From Phytophthora colocasiae (Eukaryota; Oomycota; Peronosporomycetes; Peronosporales; Peronosporaceae): DNA of 64,000 nt. Shown here piece after piece: positions 43,101 through 54,196 of the stretch. Both the position numbers and the translations under genes were made by a program. Where the stretch lies: positions 310,001 through 374,000 of the forward strand of contig JAGKQI010000033.1 in assembly GCA_018806915.1 (NCBI GenBank), read 5' to 3'. Each line of letters opens with the position of its first letter. The stretch's first letter is position 1. Below the pieces are notes generated by a model. That model was not told the origin of the DNA, did not search any database, and was given only the letters and a program-made list of their open reading frames with translations.

Positions 43101-44787
43101 TGTCGCGAAGTCGGTGAAACTTTGGTCGCGGAGCAGGGGGGCGTATAGTGAACCCTAGTTATACGACTACCGAAAAAGGTTTTTTTCAGAGCCGTACAAC
43201 GGTAGGTTGGCGTGTGGTACCTTGCGGTATCCTCGTGGGTTCGTTGTCTTCAGAAATATGACCCTCGCCGGAGTCTGAGAATGTGTTGTGAAGAGAAGTT
43301 GGGGTTCCCTTGGAGTCTGGTGTCGGTATTCAGGAAATCCTTCCAGGAGCGCTTGGGAGTCGGAATCTCTGGAAAACAAAGTGTTTACCAGAAAGTCGGC
43401 GGTCGAAGAGAGGTTAATATACCAGAGAAAGTCTGAAATCGGCGTCTGAATATCACAAATCCAGAACCGAGATACCTGACTTTCAGAGATAAACAACCAA
43501 TATACAGAGTTCGAAAATATACAAATATATACAGCCGTTCTTATTCTTTCTAGGCCCTTGAACGGTGGGCTAACACTCCAGGTCAACTAGGGACTTGCTA
43601 CCAGACACCTGGTCTGTCTGGTATCCCTTTACGTTCGCGCACCACCCTCTAGTATAGAGGGAAAAATATAAACCAATACAATCGGCTATATATAACAGTC
43701 TACCTTGCACTCTGAAAACGACTGTCTAGTTTCCAGAGCCTGTCCAAACGAGCAATATGAAATGGGCTACCGCTAGAGACAAAACAAACGACCCAACTAG
43801 GATATGGAATAGGCGGGTCCTTTCAGGTCTCTACGTTACCTGATCTCCACCTAAGGGGATTGAATTTGGTGGAGATCACGACGTACGTGATGACGCAGTG
43901 GCTTGAATACCTCTCAAGCGGACTTGTGCAGCAAGCAAATTGAACTCTGTTTATCGTTTATCTTCCTCATAACTATCATATCTTTCTGGTATCTCTCTTC
44001 TTCTTGTCATCGCTTGCGTCCTTTCAGCAGTCAGTCTTCATATGTCAGGTATACTTGGCTCTTGTATGTATAAGATATCTTGACTTGGTCTCAGTATGCA
44101 GTCTGTGCAGCCGATCTCAATGGGTTGACAGGTAGAGACGTCATTACGGGGGATGTGCAGGTCAGTAATCACTTGAATGCGTGACTTGAACTTGGGTTCA
44201 CTTGGTTTCAGTATGGTCTTGGATCTTCGGTGGTTTCAGAGTCTGGTATCCTGGTTTTCAGAGTCTGATATCAACTTGGTTTTCAGAGTCTTGGTCACTC
44301 AGAGTTAGAGATACCAGAGTTTTGAGTAAGTAACCAGAGTACGGAGCACCAATGCTACAACGTACACGAAGATCTTGGGGGGTTGCGCGGGTGCGCGGCG
44401 TCCAGCGTGCGATACTTGGTCTCTGCGGGTATGTGTTGTGAATCCTTGAACCATCCATCGTCGCGCTGGACGGTAACGGGATGAGGTCTCTCAGAGATAC
44501 GTTCTTCTGAGAGACTTTCCGCCAGAACTTAGGCACTCATCGTCGGGGAAAGTCCGGTGACCAGACAGAGTGTAGTTGACCTTCAGAGTTGTGCACGCTC
44601 TGAAGTACACTTCTGGTCCTTTGGGCCCCTTTACAGTCAGGCGAAGGTTTATCCACAATCTTCCACAGATGTCGCACGGGTGCGGCCGCGTCCCAAAGTC
44701 CCTTTCGCTTATAACCCATAGTATAACCAATCACATCGTAACGTAATATCCACCCGTCGCTCGAAAATCGGAAATAGCATCATGTCA
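43101..44787 (-). repeat. 3' LTR of the inner element
   Basis: It matches 58538-60220 nearly throughout; visible differences include the runs at about 43140 and 43185, a two-base indel near 43880 and changes near 44715 and 44755. It contains many copies of the words TTTCAGAGTCT and TCTGGTATC (44233, 44256, 44280). Open frames inside (for example 43167-43586 minus) are present in both LTRs but show no domain. Confidence 0.93.
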
Positions 44788-44799
44788 ACCGCCCCTCCT
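44788..44799 (-). other. Polypurine tract of the inner element
   Basis: Read on the minus strand, the bases just before the 3' LTR are AGGAGGGGCGGT, a purine-rich run in the position where plus-strand DNA synthesis is primed. Confidence 0.7.
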
Positions 44800-45017
44800 G
44801 GTCACGATCCATCAGTGCGGAACTTTCTCCAAGCTGTGTATCATGGCCAGGCCTATCAAACATTCTGATAGACGGTTTTCAGACCGTAGTGTAGCTGCAA
44901 CTCTTTGCCAGTTGCCCGGTTTTCAGAGTCTCTGGTGCCCCGTCGCACAGTCTGATTCTCTCAGACTCAGAAACTTGAATTTGACTCGCCTAACGGGCGA
45001 TCTCCGTCCTTTCGCTC

Positions 45018-48000
45018 ATGAGTGAGGAAACGAACACTTCCCTGGGCTCAAACGCCTCAGCGGGTGGGGTGGCAAGCGACGCCACAGGCTCCTGTCCTGC
45101 TTCGGTAAATGCCAACATAGTGCAGGGTGAGGATGCTGGCTCAGCTTCATCCCCTGGTGGCAGCTCCAGCGCCCCAACCCTCACATCCCGACCTAAAAGT
45201 CCACAGGTCGATGGTTCGATCGAGAATCTCCCTGGTGATGGCATGGCCCCAGCTGGCTCAGGTGATCTTTCACCAACGGCTGCTTCACGTGGGGGTTCCA
45301 GCTCTGAATTCTCTGAGGGAACTTCTGGTGTTTTCAGGCCGCGAGCTTTCGGTGCCCCACGGCTTCTGTCCACGGAGGAAGTCGATCGGCTCTTTCGTCA
45401 AGGTCTGGTGACAACTACAGGAGACCAAGTCACGGCGTTGGGGAACTCTGATGTTCCCCAGAATTATGTCGCTCCCATCGTAAAACCAGAGGGACGTGCC
45501 TTTCTGGTGAGTACTCTGCACGAGCTGAAGATTTCAGAGGAGGGCGCCACATAGCGAACGCGTACGGCGGCCCCTGCGTACTCGTGGGTTACGAGGCACT
45601 TACTGATGAAGACCTCCGGGAGCTGGAGCGGGTGATCCCAAGCTTCGATCCTGACGAAGTCGTGTCTCCGTGCGCTCAGACCCCAGACGTGCGCACTCTG
45701 GATGCTCTGACGTCGTCTGTGGAGGTTCGCCGGGAGCTGGGATCTCTGGTTTCTCACGTCTCCCCACTCGACTTGCCAAGAAAGTTTTTCGGACAGCTGG
45801 ATGCTTGAAACTTATGACCGCTGCTCATCGCCGCCTTCGGGAACGCGTTGGTTCTCAGAATGGTATCGCCTTGATCGATGCTGCAGCAGCGCGCTCTGAG
45901 TGTGAAGAGATCAAGCGCGAATGGGTACTGCACTGTCATTATTGGAAGCACGAGCTTAAGTGTGCCCAGCAAGACGCCGGTGTGGTAGAAGAACGCATGA
46001 CTTCGGAGACTCAAGATCTCAAGGCTCACAACCAGGACCAAGTGGAAGCTCTGAAGTCGGACAAGGCAGCTCTGAAATCCCAAGTCGCTGATCTTCAGGC
46101 GCAAGTCTCAATTCTGAGATCGCGTCCTGAAGTCAAACCCACAGATCCATGGGGATTCTCAGAGTTCTTACAAGAGAACTCTGAAATCTCCGGTAATTGG
46201 GATCGGCTTCATGACCTTCTGGTGTCGTTTCAGGAGAATACTATCGTCCCTGATAACTGGACGACTGTCATCAGTGTGACAGCTTTGGACGCACGGAAGA
46301 AACCTGTTCCTGATTTCAAGAAACGGCTTTCTGAAGAACGAGCTCGTCAGGCTGCTGAGAAGGCTGCGAAAACCACCAGAGTTCTGGATCTTACTCGTCC
46401 AAGTGCTGAAGCCTCGGAGTCCAAGAGCGAGAGTCCACGGTATCTGTCATACCCATCGAAGCCCCAAATTCTGAAATCATCTCCGAAGCGGCCGTTCAAG
46501 TGGGACCTCAAGAATTTGCAGCGTCGCCCGTCCGGACACAAGCCCGTTGAAGACTCGGCGCTTCCGGCGAATGCAGGTCCCAAGGTGGCAAAGTCTGAGG
46601 TCCACAAGAGGCTCCCTGGTGACGTGGTCTGGAAGAAGTTCGACCCGACCTCCGCCAAGCCCTGCTGTCTGGGATCAAGTATGATAAAGCCATGGAGTGG
46701 TTAGCGTCGGACAAAGAGGCTCACAGTCTCTTTAGCAGTCCGGTTCTCATTCAGATGTTGGTGAGTCTGGTATTTTCTCGTCGCCTGGATTCCACTCTCT
46801 GGGCCAAGTACGTCCCCGAAGTGTATTACCAGATGGCCGACGAGGTGGTGGATCGTCACATCTCAGCTGGTACCGAGCCTGCAGCCTGGGGTGATCTGGA
46901 TGGTCACGTGAATTATCCAGAAAGTGATGTCGAGTCCACCGCCGACACCCCCAAGGATGACCCGGATTACAAGGATTCTGGTGCGATCGAGTCTGGAGAC
47001 GAAGATGACGACGAGAGCTCTGGTGACGGTGCGTCTGACGACAGCGATTCCGAGAGCGACAAGTCTAAAGACAAGAAGTCTCAAGACAAGAAGTCTGGGA
47101 ACAAGAACTCTGGGGGCAAGAAGTCCGGGAGCAAGAAGTCCGATGACCACCCGCGTCCTGGTTCCAAGCGTCCCCGGGACTCTGATGACGACTCGGACTC
47201 TGATGATGGACCTATCATCCCCACCAAGAAGTCCAAGAGAAGTATCGCATCCGTAAAGGCCCATACCAGTCCCAAGTCTCGCCCGAAGACCACCAGTGGA
47301 AGTGGATCGAAGTCCAAAAGTTCTTCTGGGAAAGCGCGTAGTCTGGTGTCCAAGTCCTATAATTCCCTGACGGTCAAGGAGCTCCAGGTGGTGGAAACAC
47401 CAGACTGTGAGGCATCCTCCTGGTTGTACTATGGTATCAGGGTACAACGAGTGAGCTCTACCAAGATCACCACTGGCCAGACATTAGGTTTCCCAGACTA
47501 CGAGGTGCACAAACACTCATGTGCCATCCTCAAGAAGCGCTGGGACTCTGAGCGGTACTGTGCAGTCCTCCGTAAGAAGCGCGCCCCTTGGAAAGTCATG
47601 TTCGACAACCGCTTCTCAGAGTTTTACTTCCACAAGCGGGAGGAACTGGGGCCCATGGTGTTGGCTGACGTGGAAGACATCGTGCGCAGCATGAAGAAGC
47701 ATGCTCAAGCCTTCTGGGAGCGTACTCATTGGGTAACTATGGACGTTGAAGCTGACGACAAATCCGCGGAGCTTCACAAGTACCGGGCCATGCGTCGTGG
47801 TGCCATGATTCGTCAGCACAACGCCCTCATCCGAAAGGTCCTGAAGCACAAGGACTTCCCAGAGTCGTTGATTTCAGAGCCTGGCATCTGGGTTGTCCCA
47901 GACAAGTCCTGTCCCTGGATCTGGCAAGATCCCAGAGTCGCGGAGCTCGGGGGTCCCAAGTGTCTGAGTCTGGAGACGCAACTGGGCGACTTGGATGCGA

Positions 48001-48134
48001 TTGAGCCTGCTCGGATGCAATGGGCCACGGTGAACGTGGACGAAGAATGGCTCCAGTACGTTCCTGCTGAAGTCAAGAAGGCTCATATGACACCTACAGA
48101 GCGTTCCGAGAACCCGATCTCTCTTCGCTATTGA
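45018..48134 (+). pseudogene. Long antisense ORF of the inner element, broken by three frameshifts
   Basis: Running opposite to gag-pol and starting 230 bp inside the 3' LTR, one ancestral frame of about 1,000 codons can be followed in pieces: 45018-45554, 45584-45808, 45810-46690 and 46692-48134. The N-terminal part is Ser/Gly/Pro-rich. A coiled coil follows (SETQDLKAHNQDQVEALKSD), then a disordered acidic and Lys/Ser-rich block with repeated DKKSGxKxSGGKK and SKRPRDSDDDSDSDD (likely nuclear), and a folded-looking Trp-rich C-terminus (APWKVMFDNRFSEFYFHK, FWERTHWVTMDV, CPWIWQDPRVAEL). The last piece alone is 480 intact codons. No known domain recognised. It converges on the pol end with a 387-bp gap (48135-48521) that holds no gene. 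Confidence 0.75.
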
Positions 48135-48521
48135 AACTTCAGGTGTCCACCATGGTACCCACGGGAAGGCTGCATTTTGAGAAGTCCAATAGTTGTCTGC
48201 ATTTGTGACGTAAACCCCCGGCCTCAGTGTAGCTTACTAATCCCTTAATCTCTCAATATCACCCCACTTAATCACATTTCTTCTCATCATCTCATTGTTC
48301 ATAATCTCGTATCCTTCAGCACTTAGTTCTTCACAAATTCACTTCCACATTCACATTCACACAATCGTTTTTATATAAGCAGTAACATGATCGATCACAT
48401 ATCCAAACACACGAATTTCAGAAACAAGACTCTGAAAAACATGAACTCAGATTATCATTCTCTGAAGGTCAATGGCTGAAATCCTTCAGATATCAGACTT
48501 CCAGATGTGTTTTCAGAGTCA

Positions 48522-49253
48522 TTAGACTCTGGGGTGATCGTCTCCAGCCTGCATCGCCTGAAAACGGGCTCGTGCTCGTGCACTCTGGTTGAATTCGTAA
48601 AGTAATGCTCCACAGTTCAACCTCGATAATGGTAACCACTCAGTTTCATCGTAACCTTTCCACTTAACCAGATATTCGCGCAAGCGTTTAGACGTCCTGG
48701 TACGCTTGCTCCAGCGGGTATCCAGAATCTTCTCCACTTCATACTCGTCGTTTTCAGTATCAGGTTCCCAACTATCCTCTGGTAACAAGGCAGCGTCAAA
48801 GTCATCATCTTCTGGGATCTGAAGCTCTGCTGTTGGTCGTCTGGGAAACAGGGCTCTAGGCTTCAGGCGGCTCACATGCATCCAGGGGTTTACACGATAG
48901 CCAGTATCTTCAACCTTGAGTCGCACCCTGAAATCGTCCAGCATCTCCTCGATCCTGAAAGGTCCGTGCCACATGTGCGCCAGTTTCCTGCTCAATCCCG
49001 TTTGTACCTTTGGGATGTAGAGCCATACGGCGTCGCCTATAGCAAAACCTGACTTCAAACGCTCTGATAACTCGTTCCACTTTCTGGTTTGCTCTTCAGA
49101 CCGATCACGTTTTGCCTTCTTCTGGAGATCTTCGGCACACGCCAGAGCATAACTATAGTCTCGTTGCATCTTCGTTCTCCATTCGTAAGCAGTTCGCTCC
49201 TGAGTCGTCGACGGCTTGGGTCCAAGCATTGCGGACACCGTACCGTGAGCATT
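48522..49253 (-). pseudogene. Inner pol, 3' end: integrase tail and chromodomain
   Basis: This continues the integrase frame after a single TAG at 49254-49256. It reads through the integrase C-terminal beta barrel (GDAVWLYIPKVQTGLSRKLA, WHGPFRIEEM, VNPWMHVSRLKPR) and ends with a chromodomain, YEVEKILDTRW, REYLVKWKGYDETEWLPL. Chromodomains guide integration to particular chromatin. The frame is otherwise undamaged, so the stop may be recent or read through. Confidence 0.85.
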
Positions 49254-51713
49254 CTAACCGTGCACCAAATAAAAAGGTGTCTCCAGACGAGTGGCGTCGA
49301 ATGATGTATTCAAAGCGAACATCAGTCGTTCAGCATGGTCATCCCAATCACTCTGATCAGCTTCAGAGATATATGCCTTAATCGCGCGCACCACAGTTTG
49401 TACTGATCGCTCCTGCTGGCCATTGGCTTGAGGTCGATATCCTAGAGTAGCTCGTTGTCTGCTACCCAAAAGCTCACTGAAACACTTGAACACCTCACTC
49501 ATGAAGCGAGGATCTTGGTCATGACGAATCAGAGAGCTAGCTCCGAAGTTTCTGAAAACGCGTTCCTCATATGCCTCTGCTACATCTTGAGCAGTGGTGA
49601 CACTCATCGGCTTGCACATCACGTATCCTGAAAACGTATCCTGGAACAGCAAGAGAAATGTGTTTCCACGTGCTGATTTCGGCATGTGGGTTACAAAATC
49701 CATAGACACCACTTCAAACGGCCGGCTGGGCTCAATATTCCCAGGTGACGGTCCAGGATTTGGGGGTCGCCCCTTGCCACTGGCACAGTCCACACATTCC
49801 TTCACGAATCTCTCCACATCAGCATACATGCCTAACCAGTAAAACTCCGAACTCAGCTTCTCAAAGGTTCTCCTGATTCCTTGATGTCCACCTTGGTAAT
49901 CTTCGTGAGCATAGTGCAACAAGTCTGGATACAAGTCTCTGGGAACCACCAGTCTGAGTTCGTCAACATTGTCCCGGGGCCGCTCTCGAGTAGCGCGACT
50001 CAGACGATAAAGCACATCTCTAGAATCTAGAACGAAGTCCTCAGCAACTCTGGCAAGCTTCCTGACTCGGGGTCGTGGTAAATCTCCCACGTTGCCCTTC
50101 AGAAACTTCATGAGCTCAACCAAGTACGGGTCCTGGCTCTGATGTGCCTTAATCCGTCGCCAGCATTCTGCCTGGAACTCCAAAGGCCCCAAAGGTTCTC
50201 GTTCATCATCGTCCTCAGGCGGATTAGCATCAAGCGGAGCTTGGGCACGAGTTACGGCAACCAATATTCTAACCGATCGAGGCAGGGGCGCGGATTCCGG
50301 ACCAGAAGCATCCTCAAACTCTGGTGACGCATTATGATTTTCAGAGTCTGGTATCTTTGACTCTTGGACTTCCATGTTCGGAACTGAACGAGGCTTCATC
50401 AGTTTCTCATGAACCTTGGATACCAGTCGCAGGTGCATAAGTTCATCTTCGTCTTGTACCTGCCAAGCTTCCCCAAGGGTCAAAGTCTTCGAGGTCAGAT
50501 AATCCGCCGCTTGGTTGAACTCGCGCTTCACATGCACCAACTTCAGAGTCTGAAACTTGGTTTTCAGAGACTCAAATTCGGCCAACCTCCGTTGCAAGTT
50601 AGGCTGATTGCAGTTGATTAGTCCCTGGGCCTGTTGTATCGCGATGCGCGAATCTCCCACAACCACCAACTCCTGTATTCCGTGGTCGAGTGCCATCTTC
50701 AGACCATAATTCAGGCCACAGTACTCTGAGTCATTCACCGTGACATCCGTCAGGGGAAACCCTCGGGCTTCCAGAACACTCCACCCCGGGAGTTTCCAGA
50801 GTATACACCCACAGCTTCCCAAACGAGTAGACGTCTTTGCGGCACCGTCGAAACTCAGAACATAGCCTTGATAATCTGCTTCCAGCATTTCCACACTGAT
50901 AGGAACTGGCGGCTTGACTCGCCCCTTGACTGGGATCAGATTTTCAGAGACTTCGTCCAGATGCTCCCGGGGGGTAATGCCTGCGCCAAGTATAGCTGGG
51001 AGTCCGTCTTCATCACGCTGAATCCGGCGAATTTCCAAGTTCCACTGCGACAACTTCAGACCCCACTTGACGTTTCTGCCGTCGGTGGAACTCGATGTCA
51101 GCAACCATTTCAGGACAGAGTATCTGGTATAAACCACAATCACCGGACTTGACTCCACCAGAGCTCTGAAGTTTTCCAAAACTCTGAGGATCGCAATCAC
51201 TTCCTTCTCAGCGATATGATACCTGAGTTCGGCGTCGTTCAGGACACGACCCGTGAACCGGACCGGGTGTATTATTCCCTCATATTCTTGTCCCAAGACT
51301 GCTGAAGCAGCCCAAGGGCTCGCATGCGGGATGACAACAAACGGTCTGGTTCGGTCCGGGTGTCTGAGTAGTGGAGTAGAGACTATCTTGCGTTTCTGAA
51401 TCTCGAATGCCTCTTTCGCACGAGTCAAGTCTCGTCCAGCACGAATCTGCTCGTCTGTCAACTCATAGAGAGTAGCAGCGATCACCGGTAGATCCTCAAT
51501 AAACTTGTTGTAATAATTGAGGCTTCCCATGAAACTCTGAACTCCCTTCAGCGTAGACGGAAATGGCAGTTCTTCAACTCCTTTAACGATCTTGGGGGTT
51601 GCCCTCAGACCCTCGGCACTGATTTCGTGGGATAGGTACGGTATCGACAGCTTCCCGAACTCGCGCTTGGGCAAACTCACAGAAATGTTCCAATAGCGAA
51701 GCCTGAAAAGCAT
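49254..51713 (-). pseudogene. Inner pol: RT thumb, two RNase H domains, integrase core
   Basis: One frame of 819 codons. It starts in the RT thumb (IPYLSHEISAEGLRATPKI, VQSFMGSLNYYNKF). RNase H 1 has the fold (AEKEVIAILRVLENFRALV) but PHASPWA where DAS is expected and TRYSVL where TDHxxL is expected, so catalytic acids are missing. A second RNase H follows: YVLSFDGAAKTSTRLGSCGC, NDSEYCGLNYGLKMAL, VVVGDSRIAIQQ, HVKREFNQAADYL, with all four expected acids (D, E, D, D). Then the integrase: HHCC zinc finger (HEDYQGGHQG, CVDC), and D, D, E in SMDFVTHM, HDQDPRF and NGQQERSV. It stops at a TAG where the typical tryptophan of the GW motif should be. Confidence 0.88.
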
Positions 51714-51895
51714 GGGCGTTCAAGTCGTCACATAGTTGGTCCCAAGTCGGTGCTCCACCTCCCCAGGACTGGGCCCATGCATGTGGGGATGGGAATGTTC
51801 CTCTGAAAGACGGTCATCGTACTTGTGAGTGCTGGCATCTCTGAAATCGGAGTATGGTTCTCAGAGCCTGAAAGGTGTTTTTTAGAGTTCTGAGG

Positions 51896-52603
51896 CTAGA
51901 GTTGCAGAAATTCCAGAACCTCCGCATCAACCTCAGCTTCTTCTTCCGGTGACAGTCTCACAAATCCCCACAGGCAATTATCCAACATAGCTTGATACAC
52001 AAGAGGGGCGTTCTTCAGACCAAACGGCATCCTTACCCACTGAAAATGCCCAAACGGGCAAATGAAAGCCGATATCAGTCGTGCACGCTCCGTCATCCTG
52101 ATCGCCCAGAAACCACTAGCCATATCCAGGCTCATGAACCACATAGCGGCCTCAAAACCGATTAGGAGGTCGTCAATAAGAGGTAGAGGGTAACGTGACA
52201 GTTGAATGAAGCCATTCACGATGCGATAGTCGATGCACATTCGTATGTCAACACCATTCTTCTTGAGAACGATCACAATAGGAGATGCCCACGGAAAGTT
52301 GGAGTACTCGATCAAACCAGTTTCCAGAAGTTTCTTGAGAAGCTCGTACACCTTCAGCATGAGATGGGGAGCGACGGACCTCGGACGCTGAGCTACCGGC
52401 TTGGCACCTCCCACATCCAGATCACAGACCACGCCCCTTGCCGGTGCAGGCGCCGCATTACCGTCTCCCAGGAATATTTTCCTGTGGTGCCTCAGAATAT
52501 CACGCAATTTCTTCTCCATTTCTGGAGTCGTCTTTTCTGGTTCTCCAACATCAGCGCTGTCGATATCACACTCTGGTGTCAATTCTTCCAGCTCAGGCAA
52601 CAT
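51896..52603 (-). pseudogene. Inner pol: reverse transcriptase fingers and palm, YxDD missing
   Basis: This frame follows the protease frame after one in-frame TAA (52622-52624). It shows RT fingers and palm: RPRSVAPHLMLKVYELLKKLL, SPIVIVLKKNGVDIRMCIDY, WFMSLDMASGFWAI (first catalytic Asp), FQWVRMPFGLKNAPLVYQ. It ends at 51896. In the 180 bp to the next frame (51714-51895) no YxDD box can be read in any minus-strand frame; the part just before WDQLCDD-like sequence seems to have lost the segment that should contain it. The two active-site aspartates are therefore absent and the enzyme should be dead. Confidence 0.82.
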
Positions 52604-52621
52604 GACCAGTTGGTCACGTAA

Positions 52622-54082
52622 TTAAGCGAGGAGTTCCGTGCCTTCTCGCATATATACACCTGGCTCCAAGTCCAATTCTTCATTCGAAACATTCATGCAC
52701 CGCTCGTATTCCACTCGTAATCTTTCCGCAGGCGTTCCAGGCATCCCCTGAATGGGAATATCCCAGGATTCGTCCATTAGGTCGAAATCATCCGCGGGTA
52801 ACTCAGGGGTCTGAGAGTCACCTAAGAGACACTCAGGCTTTGAGTCAAGGACGTCACCGGCAATAACAACGGACGAGTCACCAGGGTCTGTATGTGGAGT
52901 ACTTTCAGAGGATGTTTCCAAATCTCTGGTATCTGTACTGATGTCCGTACTTCCCGTTGACTCACCGGAGCAACCATCCTCCGTCTGGGTGAATGCATCC
53001 AGGGCGAAGCGTACTCGTTTCACGGTCGGTGGTGACTCTGGTTTCACGAACTGCACTCGAGCGTTGTCAAACCTTGGACGTTGCAGTATTTCAGTCGGCC
53101 ATGGGTAGTCCGGGCGATCTACACACGGGGGCTGCGGCATCAGAGCCTCCAATTCCGCCTCTCTCTTCATACGTTTCTTATTCTCTGGTGACGGGGTTCT
53201 TTCCAGAATCAGAACTTCCCAATCACGATAAGCAGCGGAACCCGGACGCACGAAACGTCCATGCCTTGGGAAGAAACCATATTCCACGATCCTCGCGACA
53301 TCAGAGAGTTCATTGACCCACGTGTTCTTATCAGAGATGTTTACCACGCGAACGGCCACAGGCCAAGATCGAGCCGCATAGATCAGCTGGGTAACCCAGC
53401 GATCACCGCGTCCGGCCCACACGACTTCCCTTTGGGGGTTCGTTGGCCCATAGTCGATTCGGACAATAAACTCTTCGCCTGGACTCAGAAGAACTGCCTC
53501 ACTTGGTCTAACCGACCTGTTACGACCAATGTGATCACCAGGTTCCCAATTACACATCATCACCACTACCTCGTCTGGTAACGACACCAGACCTTCGCGA
53601 GCACTAATTCTCACTCCAGCGGCAAACATAAAACCCATTCCCAAAAGCACGTCAATTCCTTCACCGATATTCGCGACCCAAACATCCACAATATACACCA
53701 CTCTTGGTCCAAGCGTCAACTTGATCTCAGCGCTGGCACCAATATATGTTGGGACACCACCCATTCCTGACACCTTGGTCTGCTTGTGCGACTTAAGTCT
53801 GAGTCCGAGCTTACGCGCAAAGTCGTAACTCAGAATATTTATGGTCGCACCAGTATCCAAGAGAATCTTGGTCCGATGGTCATTCACAGCACCATACACC
53901 ATCACCACATCCCTCTTTGACCGATCAGGGTAGTTATCTTCCCACCAACCATAACACTCGCCATCCTTCAACCTGAACGACACTGAGTCGTCTGGTGTCG
54001 GGTCGGCGTCGTCGGCGATCTCAGGTAGCTTGTTCCCTGAGTTTCCAGAAGGTATGGTCGATTCTTGGGCAAAAGTAGTCAT
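52622..54082 (-). CDS. Inner element: aspartic protease region of pol
   Basis: A 486-codon frame that starts at its own ATG (54082) after a 115-bp spacer with several stops behind gag, so pol here seems to start independently of gag. The protease has TKILLDTGATINILSYDFARKLGL with the catalytic DTGAT, then the flap-like GMGGVPTYIGASAEIKL, and GIDVLLGMGFM near the end of the fold. The remaining 250 residues are acidic and Pro/Ser-rich linker sequence with no known domain. The stop TAA at 52622 is in frame with the RT part, so a protease-RT polyprotein probably existed. Confidence 0.8.
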   Translation of the reverse strand: MTTFAQESTIPSGNSGNKLPEIADDADPTPDDSVSFRLKDGECYGWWEDNYPDRSKRDVVMVYGAVNDHRTKILLDTGATINILSYDFARKLGLRLKSHKQTKVSGMGGVPTYIGASAEIKLTLGPRVVYIVDVWVANIGEGIDVLLGMGFMFAAGVRISAREGLVSLPDEVVVMMCNWEPGDHIGRNRSVRPSEAVLLSPGEEFIVRIDYGPTNPQREVVWAGRGDRWVTQLIYAARSWPVAVRVVNISDKNTWVNELSDVARIVEYGFFPRHGRFVRPGSAAYRDWEVLILERTPSPENKKRMKREAELEALMPQPPCVDRPDYPWPTEILQRPRFDNARVQFVKPESPPTVKRVRFALDAFTQTEDGCSGESTGSTDISTDTRDLETSSESTPHTDPGDSSVVIAGDVLDSKPECLLGDSQTPELPADDFDLMDESWDIPIQGMPGTPAERLRVEYERCMNVSNEELDLEPGVYMREGTELLA

Positions 54083-54196
54083 GCATTGTTGAATGTTATC
54101 TTGAGTCTTTCAAGCCTGGTCCTACACACACTAGAACACACAACTCTGGGGTAACGCCATGCCCGGCGCGTTTCGGATCCCCATCCGACGGGCATA

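Noticed and set aside
43167..43586. 139-codon frame in the inner LTRs (also at 58594-59019)
   Set aside because: Present in both LTRs only because the LTRs are copies; no domain, and open-frame length is compatible with chance.
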